A program made the translations under genes and the position numbers. The notes below the pieces were generated by a model. It saw only the letters and a list, made by a program, of their open reading frames with translations, had not been told where the DNA came from and searched no databases. From assembly GCA_041484525.1 (NCBI GenBank), contig JBGPHT010000042.1, positions 1 to 50,152 on the forward strand: 50,152 nt of DNA, in the 5' to 3' direction. This DNA is from JBGPHT01 sp041484525. Its GTDB lineage: Bacteria; Acidobacteriota; Terriglobia; Bryobacterales; Bryobacteraceae. This document shows, piece after piece, positions 6,765 to 14,585 of this stretch. How positions within the stretch are numbered: the stretch's first letter is position 1; the number at the start of each line of letters is the position of its first letter.

Positions 6765-8028
6765 GATCGGCGCGCGACTGATTGTAACGATAGAGCGCCG
6801 CGATCTGGTTATCGCTGGCGCGCGCCAGCTCGTTCTGCGCCGTGACTACTTCAATGTTGTTGGCCACACCGGCCTGGAAGCGGTCGCGCGCCTGCACCAC
6901 TTCCTGCCGCGCGAGATCGATTCCAAGATTCGCCACCGTCACCTCGTTGCGCGCCGAATCGAGCTGCGCGATGGCCGTCTTCACTTCGAGCGCGATGCGG
7001 TTGCGCAGTTCCTGCTCCTGCTGGTGCAGTTGCCGGATTGCGATATCCGCCTGCGCCCGCTGCGCCTGGATGCGGCCGCCGGTGAATAGCGGAAAGTCGA
7101 GGTTCGCCTGGTAGCGATACACCGGAATGACGCTGCCCGGCTGCAGACCCTGCTGCGCCCAATCGCCGTCCACCGAGAGCTTCGGAAGGCGCGCCTCGCC
7201 GGCAGCCTTGCGGTCGAGTTCCGCGCGCTGCTCCTGGGTGTGGATCTGGCGCATCTCGGAGCGCGCGCCGTAAGCCCAATCCAGCGTCTGATCGGCGGAG
7301 ACGGCCGGCGTATCGAAAAAGCTCACCTGGTCGGCCAGCTCGATCTTGCGCTGCGGATCGACGCTGAGCAGCCGCGCCAGTCCGAAGAGCGACGTCTCGA
7401 GTTGCGTGCGCGCTTGGATGAGCCGCTGCTTCTCGTTCTGCAACTGCACATTGGCGCGCAGCGTATCGATGCCAGTCCCGACGCCGTTCTTCTGCAGGTC
7501 GGCAGCCTGGTCGTAGAGCGCCTGCGCCAGGTTCACGCGCGACTGCGCGGCTTCCACATCCGCCGCCGCCCGCTGGCTGCCGAGATACTGCGAGACCACC
7601 AGCAGCACGCTCTCTTCGCGCGCCGTCACTTCTTGCGCGCGGCCGGCGTCGATGCCCAGTTGCGACGACCGGTACCGCCGCCATAACGTTAGGTCGAAGA
7701 CCGGCGCGTGGAAATCCACGCCAACCTGGGAGACCGCATACGGTCCGACGTGTTGCGGGAAGCCGGCGAACCGGAATCCAATCGCCGATTCGAGGTTGAC
7801 GCGGTTCACGGCCTCGGAAACGTTACCGCTCGCTTGCGGCAGCAGCGCCGATCGGGCGAGCGCGCGATCCTGCTGCGTGACTTCGACGCCGAGATTCGCG
7901 AGAATCACTCGAGGATTTTGCTTAAGCGCGAGGTTGACGGCGTCGCGCAGGGTAAGCTTGAGCGGAGCCTCCTGTGCGAAGCAGGTCGCCGCAGCCAAGC
8001 CCACAACCCCTAGAAATCGATACCACAT
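6721..8028 (-). CDS. TolC-family outer-membrane efflux protein
   Basis: 435 residues from ATG at 8028; the frame stays open to 8064, but that ATG would lie upstream of the predicted transcription start. Signal peptide MWYRFLGVVGLAAATCFAQ, then LTLRDAVNLALKQNPRVI, the hallmark N-terminus of OEP-family proteins. Two long coiled-coil repeats follow; the family motif occurs as QERAELDRKAAGEARLPKLS-like text, and the end is YNQSRADLAHAAGQME. As a trimeric channel it would serve the adjacent HlyD adaptor and DHA2 pump. The gene is intact and directly precedes the broken pump gene. Confidence 0.93.
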   Translation of the reverse strand: MWYRFLGVVGLAAATCFAQEAPLKLTLRDAVNLALKQNPRVILANLGVEVTQQDRALARSALLPQASGNVSEAVNRVNLESAIGFRFAGFPQHVGPYAVSQVGVDFHAPVFDLTLWRRYRSSQLGIDAGRAQEVTAREESVLLVVSQYLGSQRAAADVEAAQSRVNLAQALYDQAADLQKNGVGTGIDTLRANVQLQNEKQRLIQARTQLETSLFGLARLLSVDPQRKIELADQVSFFDTPAVSADQTLDWAYGARSEMRQIHTQEQRAELDRKAAGEARLPKLSVDGDWAQQGLQPGSVIPVYRYQANLDFPLFTGGRIQAQRAQADIAIRQLHQQEQELRNRIALEVKTAIAQLDSARNEVTVANLGIDLARQEVVQARDRFQAGVANNIEVVTAQNELARASDNQIAALYRYNQSRADLAHAAGQMEAVYAK

Positions 8029-8048
8029 AGCGTCCACGTTAACAAAAC

Positions 8049-8062
8049 GCAAACGCCTGGCC
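8049..8062 (-). promoter_or_regulatory. Candidate sigma-54 (-24/-12) promoter of the tolC-pump-adaptor genes
   Basis: On the minus strand TTGGCCAGGCGTTTGC places GG at 8062-8061 and GC at 8050-8049, separated by exactly 10 nt. This fits the TGGCAC-N5-TTGC sigma-54 consensus closely. Transcription would start about 8037, some 9 nt before the chosen tolC ATG at 8028. The neighbouring upstream gene encodes a sigma-54 activator. The leader would be unusually short and no strong Shine-Dalgarno is seen. Confidence 0.55.
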
Positions 8063-8136
8063 AATCCAAAGTACCTGTTTTTTCTATAGTTTCAGGCCCA
8101 TCCGTCGCCCAAATAAGGGCAGCGGCCCAAATCGCG

Positions 8137-10236
8137 TCAGAAGTTTTTGTGGTCGATCCCGAGCTTCCGCATCTTCGCCTGCAGCGTGGTCCGCTTCATG
8201 CCGAGTCGCGCCGCGGCGCCCTGGTCCCCCCCGACCTTACCGTCCGCATCGCGCAGCGCGCGCACGATCGCGTCGCGCTCCGCCGCGGCCAGCGTGACCG
8301 CATTGCCGGAGGCCGGCCCGCCCCGCTTCAGCTCCCGCACCGGCGCGTGCAATGCCGGGCCCGGCGATACGATCACCGCGCGCTCGATGAAATTCTGCAG
8401 TTCCCGGATGTTCCCCGGCCAGTGGTACCGCGTGAGCGCCTGCATCGTCTCGGTGGGAATGGTGGTGATGCGCTTGTTCATGCGCCGCGCGTTCTGCTGC
8501 ACGAAGTAGCGCACCAGAATCGGGATGTCGTCGCGCCGGTCGCGTAGCGGCGGCACCGTAATCGGGAACACGTTGAGCCGGTAATACAGGTCCGGGCGGA
8601 ACTGCCGCTCGTCCACCATGGCGGTGAGGTCGCGATTGGTGGCGGCCACCAGGCGGGCGTCGGTGCGGATGGTGCGCGAGCTGCCCAGCCGCTCGAATTC
8701 GCGCTCCTGCAAAACGCGCAGCAGCTTGGACTGCAGCTCGAGCGGAATCTCTCCCACTTCATCCAGGAACATGGTGCCGCGATCCGCCAGTTCAAAGCGT
8801 CCGATGCGTTGCGCGATGGCGCCCGTGAACGCTCCTCTTTCGTGTCCGAACATCTCGCTCTCGAGCAGCCCGGTGGGAATCGCGGCGCAATTCAACTTGA
8901 CGAAGGTGCCCTGTTTCCGCGGACTCAGGTCGTGGATGGCGCGCGCCAGCAGCTCCTTGCCGGTGCCGGTCTCGCCGAAGATCAGCACCGTGGAACCAGT
9001 TGGCGCGACGATCTCGATCTGCTTAAGGATGGCCTTGAGCGCGCGGCTTTGCCCGATGATTTCCTCGAAGCGGTTCTCAGTGCGGATCTCGTCTTCGAGA
9101 TATACCTTCTCCTCCGCCAGCCGCGCGTTCAACTCCTCGATCTGTTTGTAGGAAAGCGCGTTGTCGAGCGCGATCGCGATCTGTCCCGCCACCTGCGAGA
9201 AGAACGGCACGTCGTCCGCGGCGAAAAAGTTGGGCTGCCGCGAGGCCACGCTCAGCACCCCCAGCACTTTGTCATGCGAAACCAGCGGCATGCAGCAGAG
9301 CGAAGTGAGGCCTTCGCGAATCAGGACCTCGGCGGTCGAGGGTGCCAGGGCGCGCGTCTCCTCCATCGTGTAACAGCGGCCTTCGCGGGTGCGAAACACG
9401 TGGCCTGCCAGCGTGTCGTCGATCGGCAGCAGCAGGTCTTCCCGGATGAAACCGGTACCGCTGGGAAAATCGACCATCTGCAGCCGCAGGCCGTTCTTCG
9501 CGGCGTCGTACACCATGACGCTCGAATAATCCAGCCCGAAGGTGCGGCGCAGCGATCCGGCAATGGATTCGAATAGTTGCTTGCTGCCCAGGCAGCTCAC
9601 CACCGCGTTGTTGATTTCGAGCAGGGCGCGCAGGCGATCCCGCTCGTGGGAGAGCTGCTGCTCGTATTCCCACGCCGCCTCGTGGTTGAGCGCGTTGTCG
9701 ACGGCCACCGCCACCTGCCGCGCCGCCTGCTGCATGAATTCGATGTCGGCAGGCAAGTAGGCTTCCTTGGCCACCGATCCGAAGTGCAGGCCGCCGATCT
9801 CGCGCTGCGCCGTCACCAACGGCAACACGCAATACGATTCGATCTCGTTGGCCTCGAGAATTTTGCCCAGGTTGGGAAAACGGTCCGCCAGCAACGCCCG
9901 CTCGGAGACGTAATACGGGGCGCGCGTCTCGATGGCGAGGCCGGTGGGGCTTTCGTCGAACGGGATGGCTTGGCCCGGCCGGTCCGCCACGACGCGATCG
10001 GTTTCGAGAATGTGCAGCCGGAACGTGCGATCCTTCGCGTTGAACAGCGTCAGCCCCATAAAGTCGAAGGCGACCACGCGCCGGAGACAGCGGCTCAGGT
10101 CCGCAAATAGTGTCGAGAGCTGCCGGTGCGAGGCGATCGATTCGGCTACTTCGAGGAGAATTTCATGACGCGCGGGACTTTGGTTGGTAAGGAGATTGGC
10201 GAGCGGGTCCGGACGTGTCGGCGCGGAGGAGGGCAT
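8137..10236 (-). CDS. Sigma-54-dependent activator with two GAF domains (FhlA/NorR-like)
   Basis: 699 residues from ATG at 10236; a GTG at 10269 is the alternative start. There are two GAF sensor domains (roughly residues 20-190 and 215-370). The AAA+ domain has Walker A GETGTGKE (about residue 420), the sigma-54-contacting loop GAFTGA, Walker B region GTMFLDEVGEIP and ATNRDL. The C-terminal Fis-type HTH reads ERDAIVRALRDADGKVGG, then AAARLGMKRTTLQAKMRKLG. It has no receiver domain, so it probably responds to a small ligand or redox state through GAF. It sits 72 nt before tolC, in front of which a sigma-54 promoter signature is seen, so control of the efflux genes is the simplest inference. 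It overlaps the STAS-like gene. Confidence 0.93.
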   Translation of the reverse strand: MPSSAPTRPDPLANLLTNQSPARHEILLEVAESIASHRQLSTLFADLSRCLRRVVAFDFMGLTLFNAKDRTFRLHILETDRVVADRPGQAIPFDESPTGLAIETRAPYYVSERALLADRFPNLGKILEANEIESYCVLPLVTAQREIGGLHFGSVAKEAYLPADIEFMQQAARQVAVAVDNALNHEAAWEYEQQLSHERDRLRALLEINNAVVSCLGSKQLFESIAGSLRRTFGLDYSSVMVYDAAKNGLRLQMVDFPSGTGFIREDLLLPIDDTLAGHVFRTREGRCYTMEETRALAPSTAEVLIREGLTSLCCMPLVSHDKVLGVLSVASRQPNFFAADDVPFFSQVAGQIAIALDNALSYKQIEELNARLAEEKVYLEDEIRTENRFEEIIGQSRALKAILKQIEIVAPTGSTVLIFGETGTGKELLARAIHDLSPRKQGTFVKLNCAAIPTGLLESEMFGHERGAFTGAIAQRIGRFELADRGTMFLDEVGEIPLELQSKLLRVLQEREFERLGSSRTIRTDARLVAATNRDLTAMVDERQFRPDLYYRLNVFPITVPPLRDRRDDIPILVRYFVQQNARRMNKRITTIPTETMQALTRYHWPGNIRELQNFIERAVIVSPGPALHAPVRELKRGGPASGNAVTLAAAERDAIVRALRDADGKVGGDQGAAARLGMKRTTLQAKMRKLGIDHKNF

Positions 10237-10546
10237 CGGAACTACCCAGCTTTTCTTCAACCGTACCACAATGCCGCCCGTGGCAAACCTCCTCGACTAC
10301 GGACTGAATGAGCGGCGTGAGGGCCTGAATCTGGACGCCCGCACCGTGCATTTCGGCCAGCAGGGACCCGCCTTCGGCATCCACGAAGTCGACCTCGCGC
10401 AGATCGAGAACGGTATTCCGTCCCTGGGTGGTGGAAGCGGCCGTCCGCCAACATTGCCGCAACTCCGCAACCCAGGCGCCCGAAAGCCTTCCTTCGAGAT
10501 GGAAACGGAGTTCAGTGGCGCTGTCGTGAAGCGTGATCTTCAACAT
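10163..10546 (-). CDS. STAS-like (anti-anti-sigma fold) protein
   Basis: 127 residues from ATG at 10546 (MLKITLHDSATELRFHLEGR). The beta-strand text VLDLREVDFVDAEGGSLLAE corresponds to the STAS signature strand-turn-helix, followed by GAGVQIQA. The usual phosphorylatable Ser/Thr of the D-S/T-x-G motif is Ala here (D-A-E-G), so a phospho-switch is unlikely. The 3' end overlaps the start of the sigma-54 activator by 74 nt in another frame, suggesting translational coupling. A partner role in sensing for that activator is inference. Confidence 0.65.
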   Translation of the reverse strand: MLKITLHDSATELRFHLEGRLSGAWVAELRQCWRTAASTTQGRNTVLDLREVDFVDAEGGSLLAEMHGAGVQIQALTPLIQSVVEEVCHGRHCGTVEEKLGSSDALLRADTSGPARQSPYQPKSRAS

Positions 10547-10706
10547 AATACTCTTCGGTTGCGAGAGGGCAAATGCGTAGCCAGATCGGAAGTCTATGCA
10601 AAACAGACCCTTGCGCCCGATGCCGCAGTTCCGGTCCAGGGCGGTTGCCCAAATATCGGCAAGCGAAGGGGATCTTGCCCGTACCGGGTAAATACTGCCG
10701 CACCTT

Positions 10707-10901
10707 TCACGCCGCCTGCGACGCTGTTTCGGGCTGACTCGGTGGCTGCTCCGGCGCCACAGGCTGAGTCTTACATACCGGGCAGCAGCCGGCGCAATAC
10801 CATCCGTGCACAAATTCCGGTATATGCAAGCTGTTGGGCCAGTTACCGCAAGTATCGCAACACCCTTTTACCAGCACCGAGATGTGGCAGTTCGGTCTCA
10901 T
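10707..10901 (-). CDS. Small Cys-rich (zinc-ribbon-like) protein
   Basis: 64 residues. KGCCDTCGNW, then WYCAGCCPVCK, gives closely spaced CxxC pairs typical of zinc- or metal-binding microproteins, and the C-terminal tail is Pro/Gln-rich. It precedes the STAS-like gene on the same strand by 160 nt. Family not recognised; the regular Cys spacing is the main argument that it is real. Confidence 0.45.
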   Translation of the reverse strand: MRPNCHISVLVKGCCDTCGNWPNSLHIPEFVHGWYCAGCCPVCKTQPVAPEQPPSQPETASQAA

Positions 10902-11002
10902 GACCGGTTGTCGAGCAGGTGGATTGCCATGCCGCCTCGACGCCTAAAGGTCTCGATCGCACCCGCCGATAAAGTGTCGTGGCGAGCGCGTCCGGCGTAC
11001 CG

Positions 11003-12175
11003 ATGAAACGAATCCTTCTCTCCGTCCCGCACCTGGGCGCCGTCGAGCAGCAGTTCGTAGCCGAAGCCTTCGCTTCCAACTGGATTTCCACTGTGGGGCC
11101 GAGTCTTACCGGGTTCGAGCGCGAATTCGAAGACCGCATCGGCTTACCCGCGGTGGCACTCGGGAGTGGCACGGCCGCCATTCACCTCGGTCTGCGCGCC
11201 CTCGGCGTGGGTGGGGGCGATACGGTCTTCTGCTCCGACCTGACTTTCGTGGCCAGTGTGAATCCGGTTCGCTACCTGGGAGCCGAGCCGGTTCTGATCG
11301 ACAGCGATCGCGCAACGTGGAACATGGACCCGGGGCTGCTCTCGGCCGCGCTCGCCGATGCGGACCGTCGCGGGCACCTGCCCAGGGCGGTGGTCGTGGT
11401 CCATCTGTTCGGGCAGGTTGCCGACATGGACCCGATCCTCGAGGCTTGCGCCCGATACGGCGTCCCGGTCCTAGAAGACGCGGCCGAGGCGCTCGGGTCC
11501 TTTTATAAGGGCCGCCCGGCAGGCACCCTTGGACGAGTGGCGGCGTTTTCCTTCAACGGGAACAAAATCATCACCACCAGCGGCGGCGGCATGCTGGTTT
11601 CGCGCGACCCGGAGATTGCCGCCAAAGTGCGCTTCTGGGCCACCCAGGCACGCGACCCGGGAATCGCATTCGAGCACTCGGAGATGGGTTACAACTACCG
11701 CCTCAGCAACGTGCTGGCGGGGATCGGCCGCGGCCAGTTGCAGGTGCTTGACGAACGCGTCAGGCAGCGACGGGCGGTGGCGTTTCGCTACCGCGACGCA
11801 CTCGCCGATCTGCCGGGCATCACGCTGATGCCGCAGGCGCCCTACGGTCTGCACACCAACTGGCTCAGTTGCTTTCTGGTGGACGAAAGCCGCTTCGGCT
11901 GCTCGCGGGATGAGCTGATCCACCGCCTGGACGAAGCTGGTATCGAATCGCGGCCGGTGTGGAAGCCGATGCATTTGCAACCGCTCTACGCTGGCGCCCT
12001 GGCGTGGGGCGGAGCCGTGGCCGAACACCTGTTTCGCGCCGGAATCTGCCTTCCCAGCTCGAGTAGCCTGACGGCTGCCGACCAGGCTTATGTGGTCCGC
12101 GAGGTCCGCGCTTCGGCTCTGGGCGCTCCATCTGCACACACCGAAACTTTTCCGGAATTCCGCGCCGCACTCTAA
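11003..12175 (+). CDS. DegT/DnrJ/EryC1/StrS-family sugar aminotransferase
   Basis: 390 residues from ATG at 11003 (MKRILLSVPHLGAVEQQFVA); GTG at 10979 is possible but homologues usually begin MKR-like. PLP fold-type I aminotransferase: ALGSGTAAIHLGLRALGVG (phosphate cup), HLFGQVADMD, LEDAAEALGSFYKG (cofactor-contacting Asp) and SFNGNKIITTSGGG with the Schiff-base lysine Lys188. The C-terminal RPVWKPMHLQP is typical of perosamine/bacillosamine-type enzymes. It transfers an amino group, normally from glutamate, to a nucleotide-linked keto-sugar. The next gene makes such a keto-sugar, so the two should act in sequence in making an amino-sugar for surface glycans. Confidence 0.93.
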   Translation: MKRILLSVPHLGAVEQQFVAEAFASNWISTVGPSLTGFEREFEDRIGLPAVALGSGTAAIHLGLRALGVGGGDTVFCSDLTFVASVNPVRYLGAEPVLIDSDRATWNMDPGLLSAALADADRRGHLPRAVVVVHLFGQVADMDPILEACARYGVPVLEDAAEALGSFYKGRPAGTLGRVAAFSFNGNKIITTSGGGMLVSRDPEIAAKVRFWATQARDPGIAFEHSEMGYNYRLSNVLAGIGRGQLQVLDERVRQRRAVAFRYRDALADLPGITLMPQAPYGLHTNWLSCFLVDESRFGCSRDELIHRLDEAGIESRPVWKPMHLQPLYAGALAWGGAVAEHLFRAGICLPSSSSLTAADQAYVVREVRASALGAPSAHTETFPEFRAAL

Positions 12176-12217
12176 ACCGATCCGCGAAACAGGCCGATAG
12201 AAACCGCAGGAAGTGCG

Positions 12218-14194
12218 ATGCAGCTTTTGAACGCAATAACCGGCCTGGTCGTTAGAGCGCTGCGCAAGCGCCTGGCGTACCTCTGGATCATTCAGGCGGT
12301 ACAGATTTGCATTTTCGTGGGGAGCGGCGTCACGGCGTTTCTGCTCCGGTTTGAATTCTCCATACCGCTCGAATTCCACAACGCCCTGTGGCTGGGTCTG
12401 GCTGTGTGGTGCCTGGTCAAAGCGGCGATCTTCCATGCCTACGGGCTGGACCGTGGCATGTGGCGGTACTTCGCGACCTCCGATCTGGCGCGCATCGCGT
12501 CAGCCGCCACCCTGGCTTCAGCCGCGGCCGCGATCCTCGTGCTGTTTTTCTCGCCTTGGCCGTTTCCGCGCTCTACCCTCATCATCGATTTCCTGCTGAC
12601 GCTGCTGTTGTCGTCCGCCGTGCGCGCGGCCACCCGTATATGTCTCGAAATGGCTTCCCCAGCGCCCGCCAACGCGAGGACCAGGGTATTCATCTACGGC
12701 GGCGGCGCGGCCGGATCTCTGCTGCTGAACGAGGCACGGTCTAACGCCAGATTCGGGCACGCTGTCTCCGGCTTCATCGACGACGACCCCAACAAGCGCG
12801 GCATGCGGATCAACGGCTTGCTGGTTCTCGGAACCGGATCGCAGCTTCCGCGCCTGGTGGAGGAGCACGATACCCGCGAAGTACTCATCGCCATCCCATC
12901 GGCGACGGGAGCGCAAATGAGCGGCATCATCCAACGCTGCCAGGACGCGGAAATCAGCTTCCGCACGATGCCCGCCATCGGCGAAATGGCGGAAGGCAAG
13001 GGAATCATCGGCCAGATTCGCGATGTCGCCGTCGAGGATTTACTGGGGCGCACCGCGGTCGAACTGGACCGTGAACGAATCCGCAAGAAACTCCAGGGGA
13101 GCATTGCGCTGGTAACAGGCGCCGCCGGATCGATCGGGTCCGAACTGTGCCGCCAGATCGCCCGCTACCAGCCCGCGGCGCTGATCGCGCTCGAGTCCTC
13201 GGAGAGCGCCTTGTTTCATCTGGAGCAGGAGCTGCGCCAACGCTTCCCGCAACTACACTTTCATGCGGAAATCGCCAACATTCAGAATACGCAGCGGCTG
13301 CGCGATGTATTTCGCTTCTACTCGCCTACCGTGGTCTACCATGCGGCAGCGTACAAACATGTGCCGCTCATGGAGACGCACGTGTTTGAGGCCGTGGAAA
13401 ACAACGTAATCGGCACGTATAACGTGGCCGCCATCGCGGCCGAGTTCGGCGTCTCGGATTTCGTCATGATTTCGTCCGACAAGGCCGTGCGCCCCACCAA
13501 CATCATGGGGGCCACCAAGCGCGTTGCCGAGCTGGTGATTCGCTCTCTCCAGAATGGAGGCCCGCGGTACGTGTCGGTCCGTTTCGGAAACGTGCTCGGA
13601 AGCAACGGCAGCGTCGTCCCGATCTTCAAAAGACAGATCGCGGCCGGCGGCCCGGTCACCGTCACCCACAAGGACATGCGGCGATACTTCATGACCATCC
13701 CGGAGGCGGCACAACTGGTCCTGCAGGCATCGACCATGGGGGAGGGCGGGGAGATCTTCGTCCTGGACATGGGGAAGCCCGTCCGCATCGTGGATCTGGC
13801 CCGCCAGCTCATACTTCTCGCCGGATTGAAACCCGGCCAGGACATCCGGATCGAGTTCACTGGCATCCGTCCGGGAGAAAAACTGGAAGAGGAGATCAAC
13901 CTCGCCGACGAGCGGATGATTGCCACCAGCCACGAAAAGATCAGGGTCTTCGCCGGCGCCAGCCTTCCCTTCGAACATGCCATGCGGCACCTGGCCGCGC
14001 TGCGCAATGCCTGCGATCGGCGCGACCTCACGGCACTGGTCTTCACGCTCAAGGACCTGGCGCCCGATTACAACCCCAGCAAGGAAATCCTGCAGCGGCT
14101 GCTCGAACCGGGCCTGGTGCGGCTAGCGACCGCCGTGGATTCTTCCACCGCACAGGTACCCCTGGCTCCGGCCTTCGTCATTCAGCGTTCCTGA
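12218..14194 (+). CDS. Membrane-bound CapD/WbpM-like nucleotide-sugar 4,6-dehydratase/epimerase
   Basis: 658 residues. Four predicted membrane helices (about 20-140) precede a first Rossmann domain (VFIYGGGAAGSLLLNEAR, about 160-270) and a catalytic SDR domain with NAD-binding VTGAAGSIGSEL (about 299) and the SSDKAVRPTNIMGATKR region (about 415-435). Met replaces the usual Tyr of the YxxxK motif, as in the WbpM/FlaA1/PglF group of 4,6-dehydratases. It would convert UDP-GlcNAc-type sugars into 4-keto-6-deoxy sugars at the inner membrane. It lies 42 nt after the aminotransferase that would aminate the product. Confidence 0.93.
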   Translation: MQLLNAITGLVVRALRKRLAYLWIIQAVQICIFVGSGVTAFLLRFEFSIPLEFHNALWLGLAVWCLVKAAIFHAYGLDRGMWRYFATSDLARIASAATLASAAAAILVLFFSPWPFPRSTLIIDFLLTLLLSSAVRAATRICLEMASPAPANARTRVFIYGGGAAGSLLLNEARSNARFGHAVSGFIDDDPNKRGMRINGLLVLGTGSQLPRLVEEHDTREVLIAIPSATGAQMSGIIQRCQDAEISFRTMPAIGEMAEGKGIIGQIRDVAVEDLLGRTAVELDRERIRKKLQGSIALVTGAAGSIGSELCRQIARYQPAALIALESSESALFHLEQELRQRFPQLHFHAEIANIQNTQRLRDVFRFYSPTVVYHAAAYKHVPLMETHVFEAVENNVIGTYNVAAIAAEFGVSDFVMISSDKAVRPTNIMGATKRVAELVIRSLQNGGPRYVSVRFGNVLGSNGSVVPIFKRQIAAGGPVTVTHKDMRRYFMTIPEAAQLVLQASTMGEGGEIFVLDMGKPVRIVDLARQLILLAGLKPGQDIRIEFTGIRPGEKLEEEINLADERMIATSHEKIRVFAGASLPFEHAMRHLAALRNACDRRDLTALVFTLKDLAPDYNPSKEILQRLLEPGLVRLATAVDSSTAQVPLAPAFVIQRS

Positions 14195-14202
14195 GGCTCA
14201 AT

Positions 14203-14460
14203 ATGATCGACGCCATTTGCTTGCAGTGCGGGTCGGACAAGATGCGCCGGTCGAAGCGGCGAAACACCCTCGAGAAGCTGCTGGCTCCGCTCGGCGGCAA
14301 GATGCACCGTTGCCATCATTGCGATTCGCGCTACCTGCAACTCGGCGCATCGTGGCTGCGGCTGGACGATTTCCGGAGTGTTTTCCTGACGGTGCGAACC
14401 GGAGCCGTCTTAGTCGCAGCACTCGGACTGGTCCTCGCGGCCGTTATCTGGCTTGGTTAG
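14203..14460 (+). CDS. Small zinc-ribbon membrane protein
   Basis: 85 residues. CLQCG (Cys6, Cys9) and CHHC (Cys37, Cys40) form two CxxC knuckles 28 residues apart, a zinc-ribbon layout. One C-terminal membrane helix (TGAVLVAALGLVLAAVIWLG) follows. The ATG lies 8 nt beyond the dehydratase stop, so they are probably co-transcribed. A small membrane-tethered metal-binding protein of unknown role. Confidence 0.7.
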   Translation: MIDAICLQCGSDKMRRSKRRNTLEKLLAPLGGKMHRCHHCDSRYLQLGASWLRLDDFRSVFLTVRTGAVLVAALGLVLAAVIWLG

Positions 14461-14585
14461 CCCTCCCGTTCACAGCACATTTCTCGCAAGATTACGTTGA
14501 TTGCAAAGGACTTCTCCCCTATCTCTGGCGAGTTCTTCGAATCCGCGTGCTACAACAACTGCCAGAGAGGCTCGCGCGCAGCCGC

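Noticed and set aside
11144..12436. Long antisense ORFs opposite the aminotransferase and similar ones opposite the TonB and PQQ genes
   Set aside because: Typical shadows in high-GC coding DNA, without signal peptides, motifs or ribosome sites.
14217..14585. N-terminal extension of the hybrid kinase frame
   Set aside because: It overlaps the zinc-ribbon gene almost completely and has frame-shadow composition. The receiver domain starts just after the ATG at 14586.
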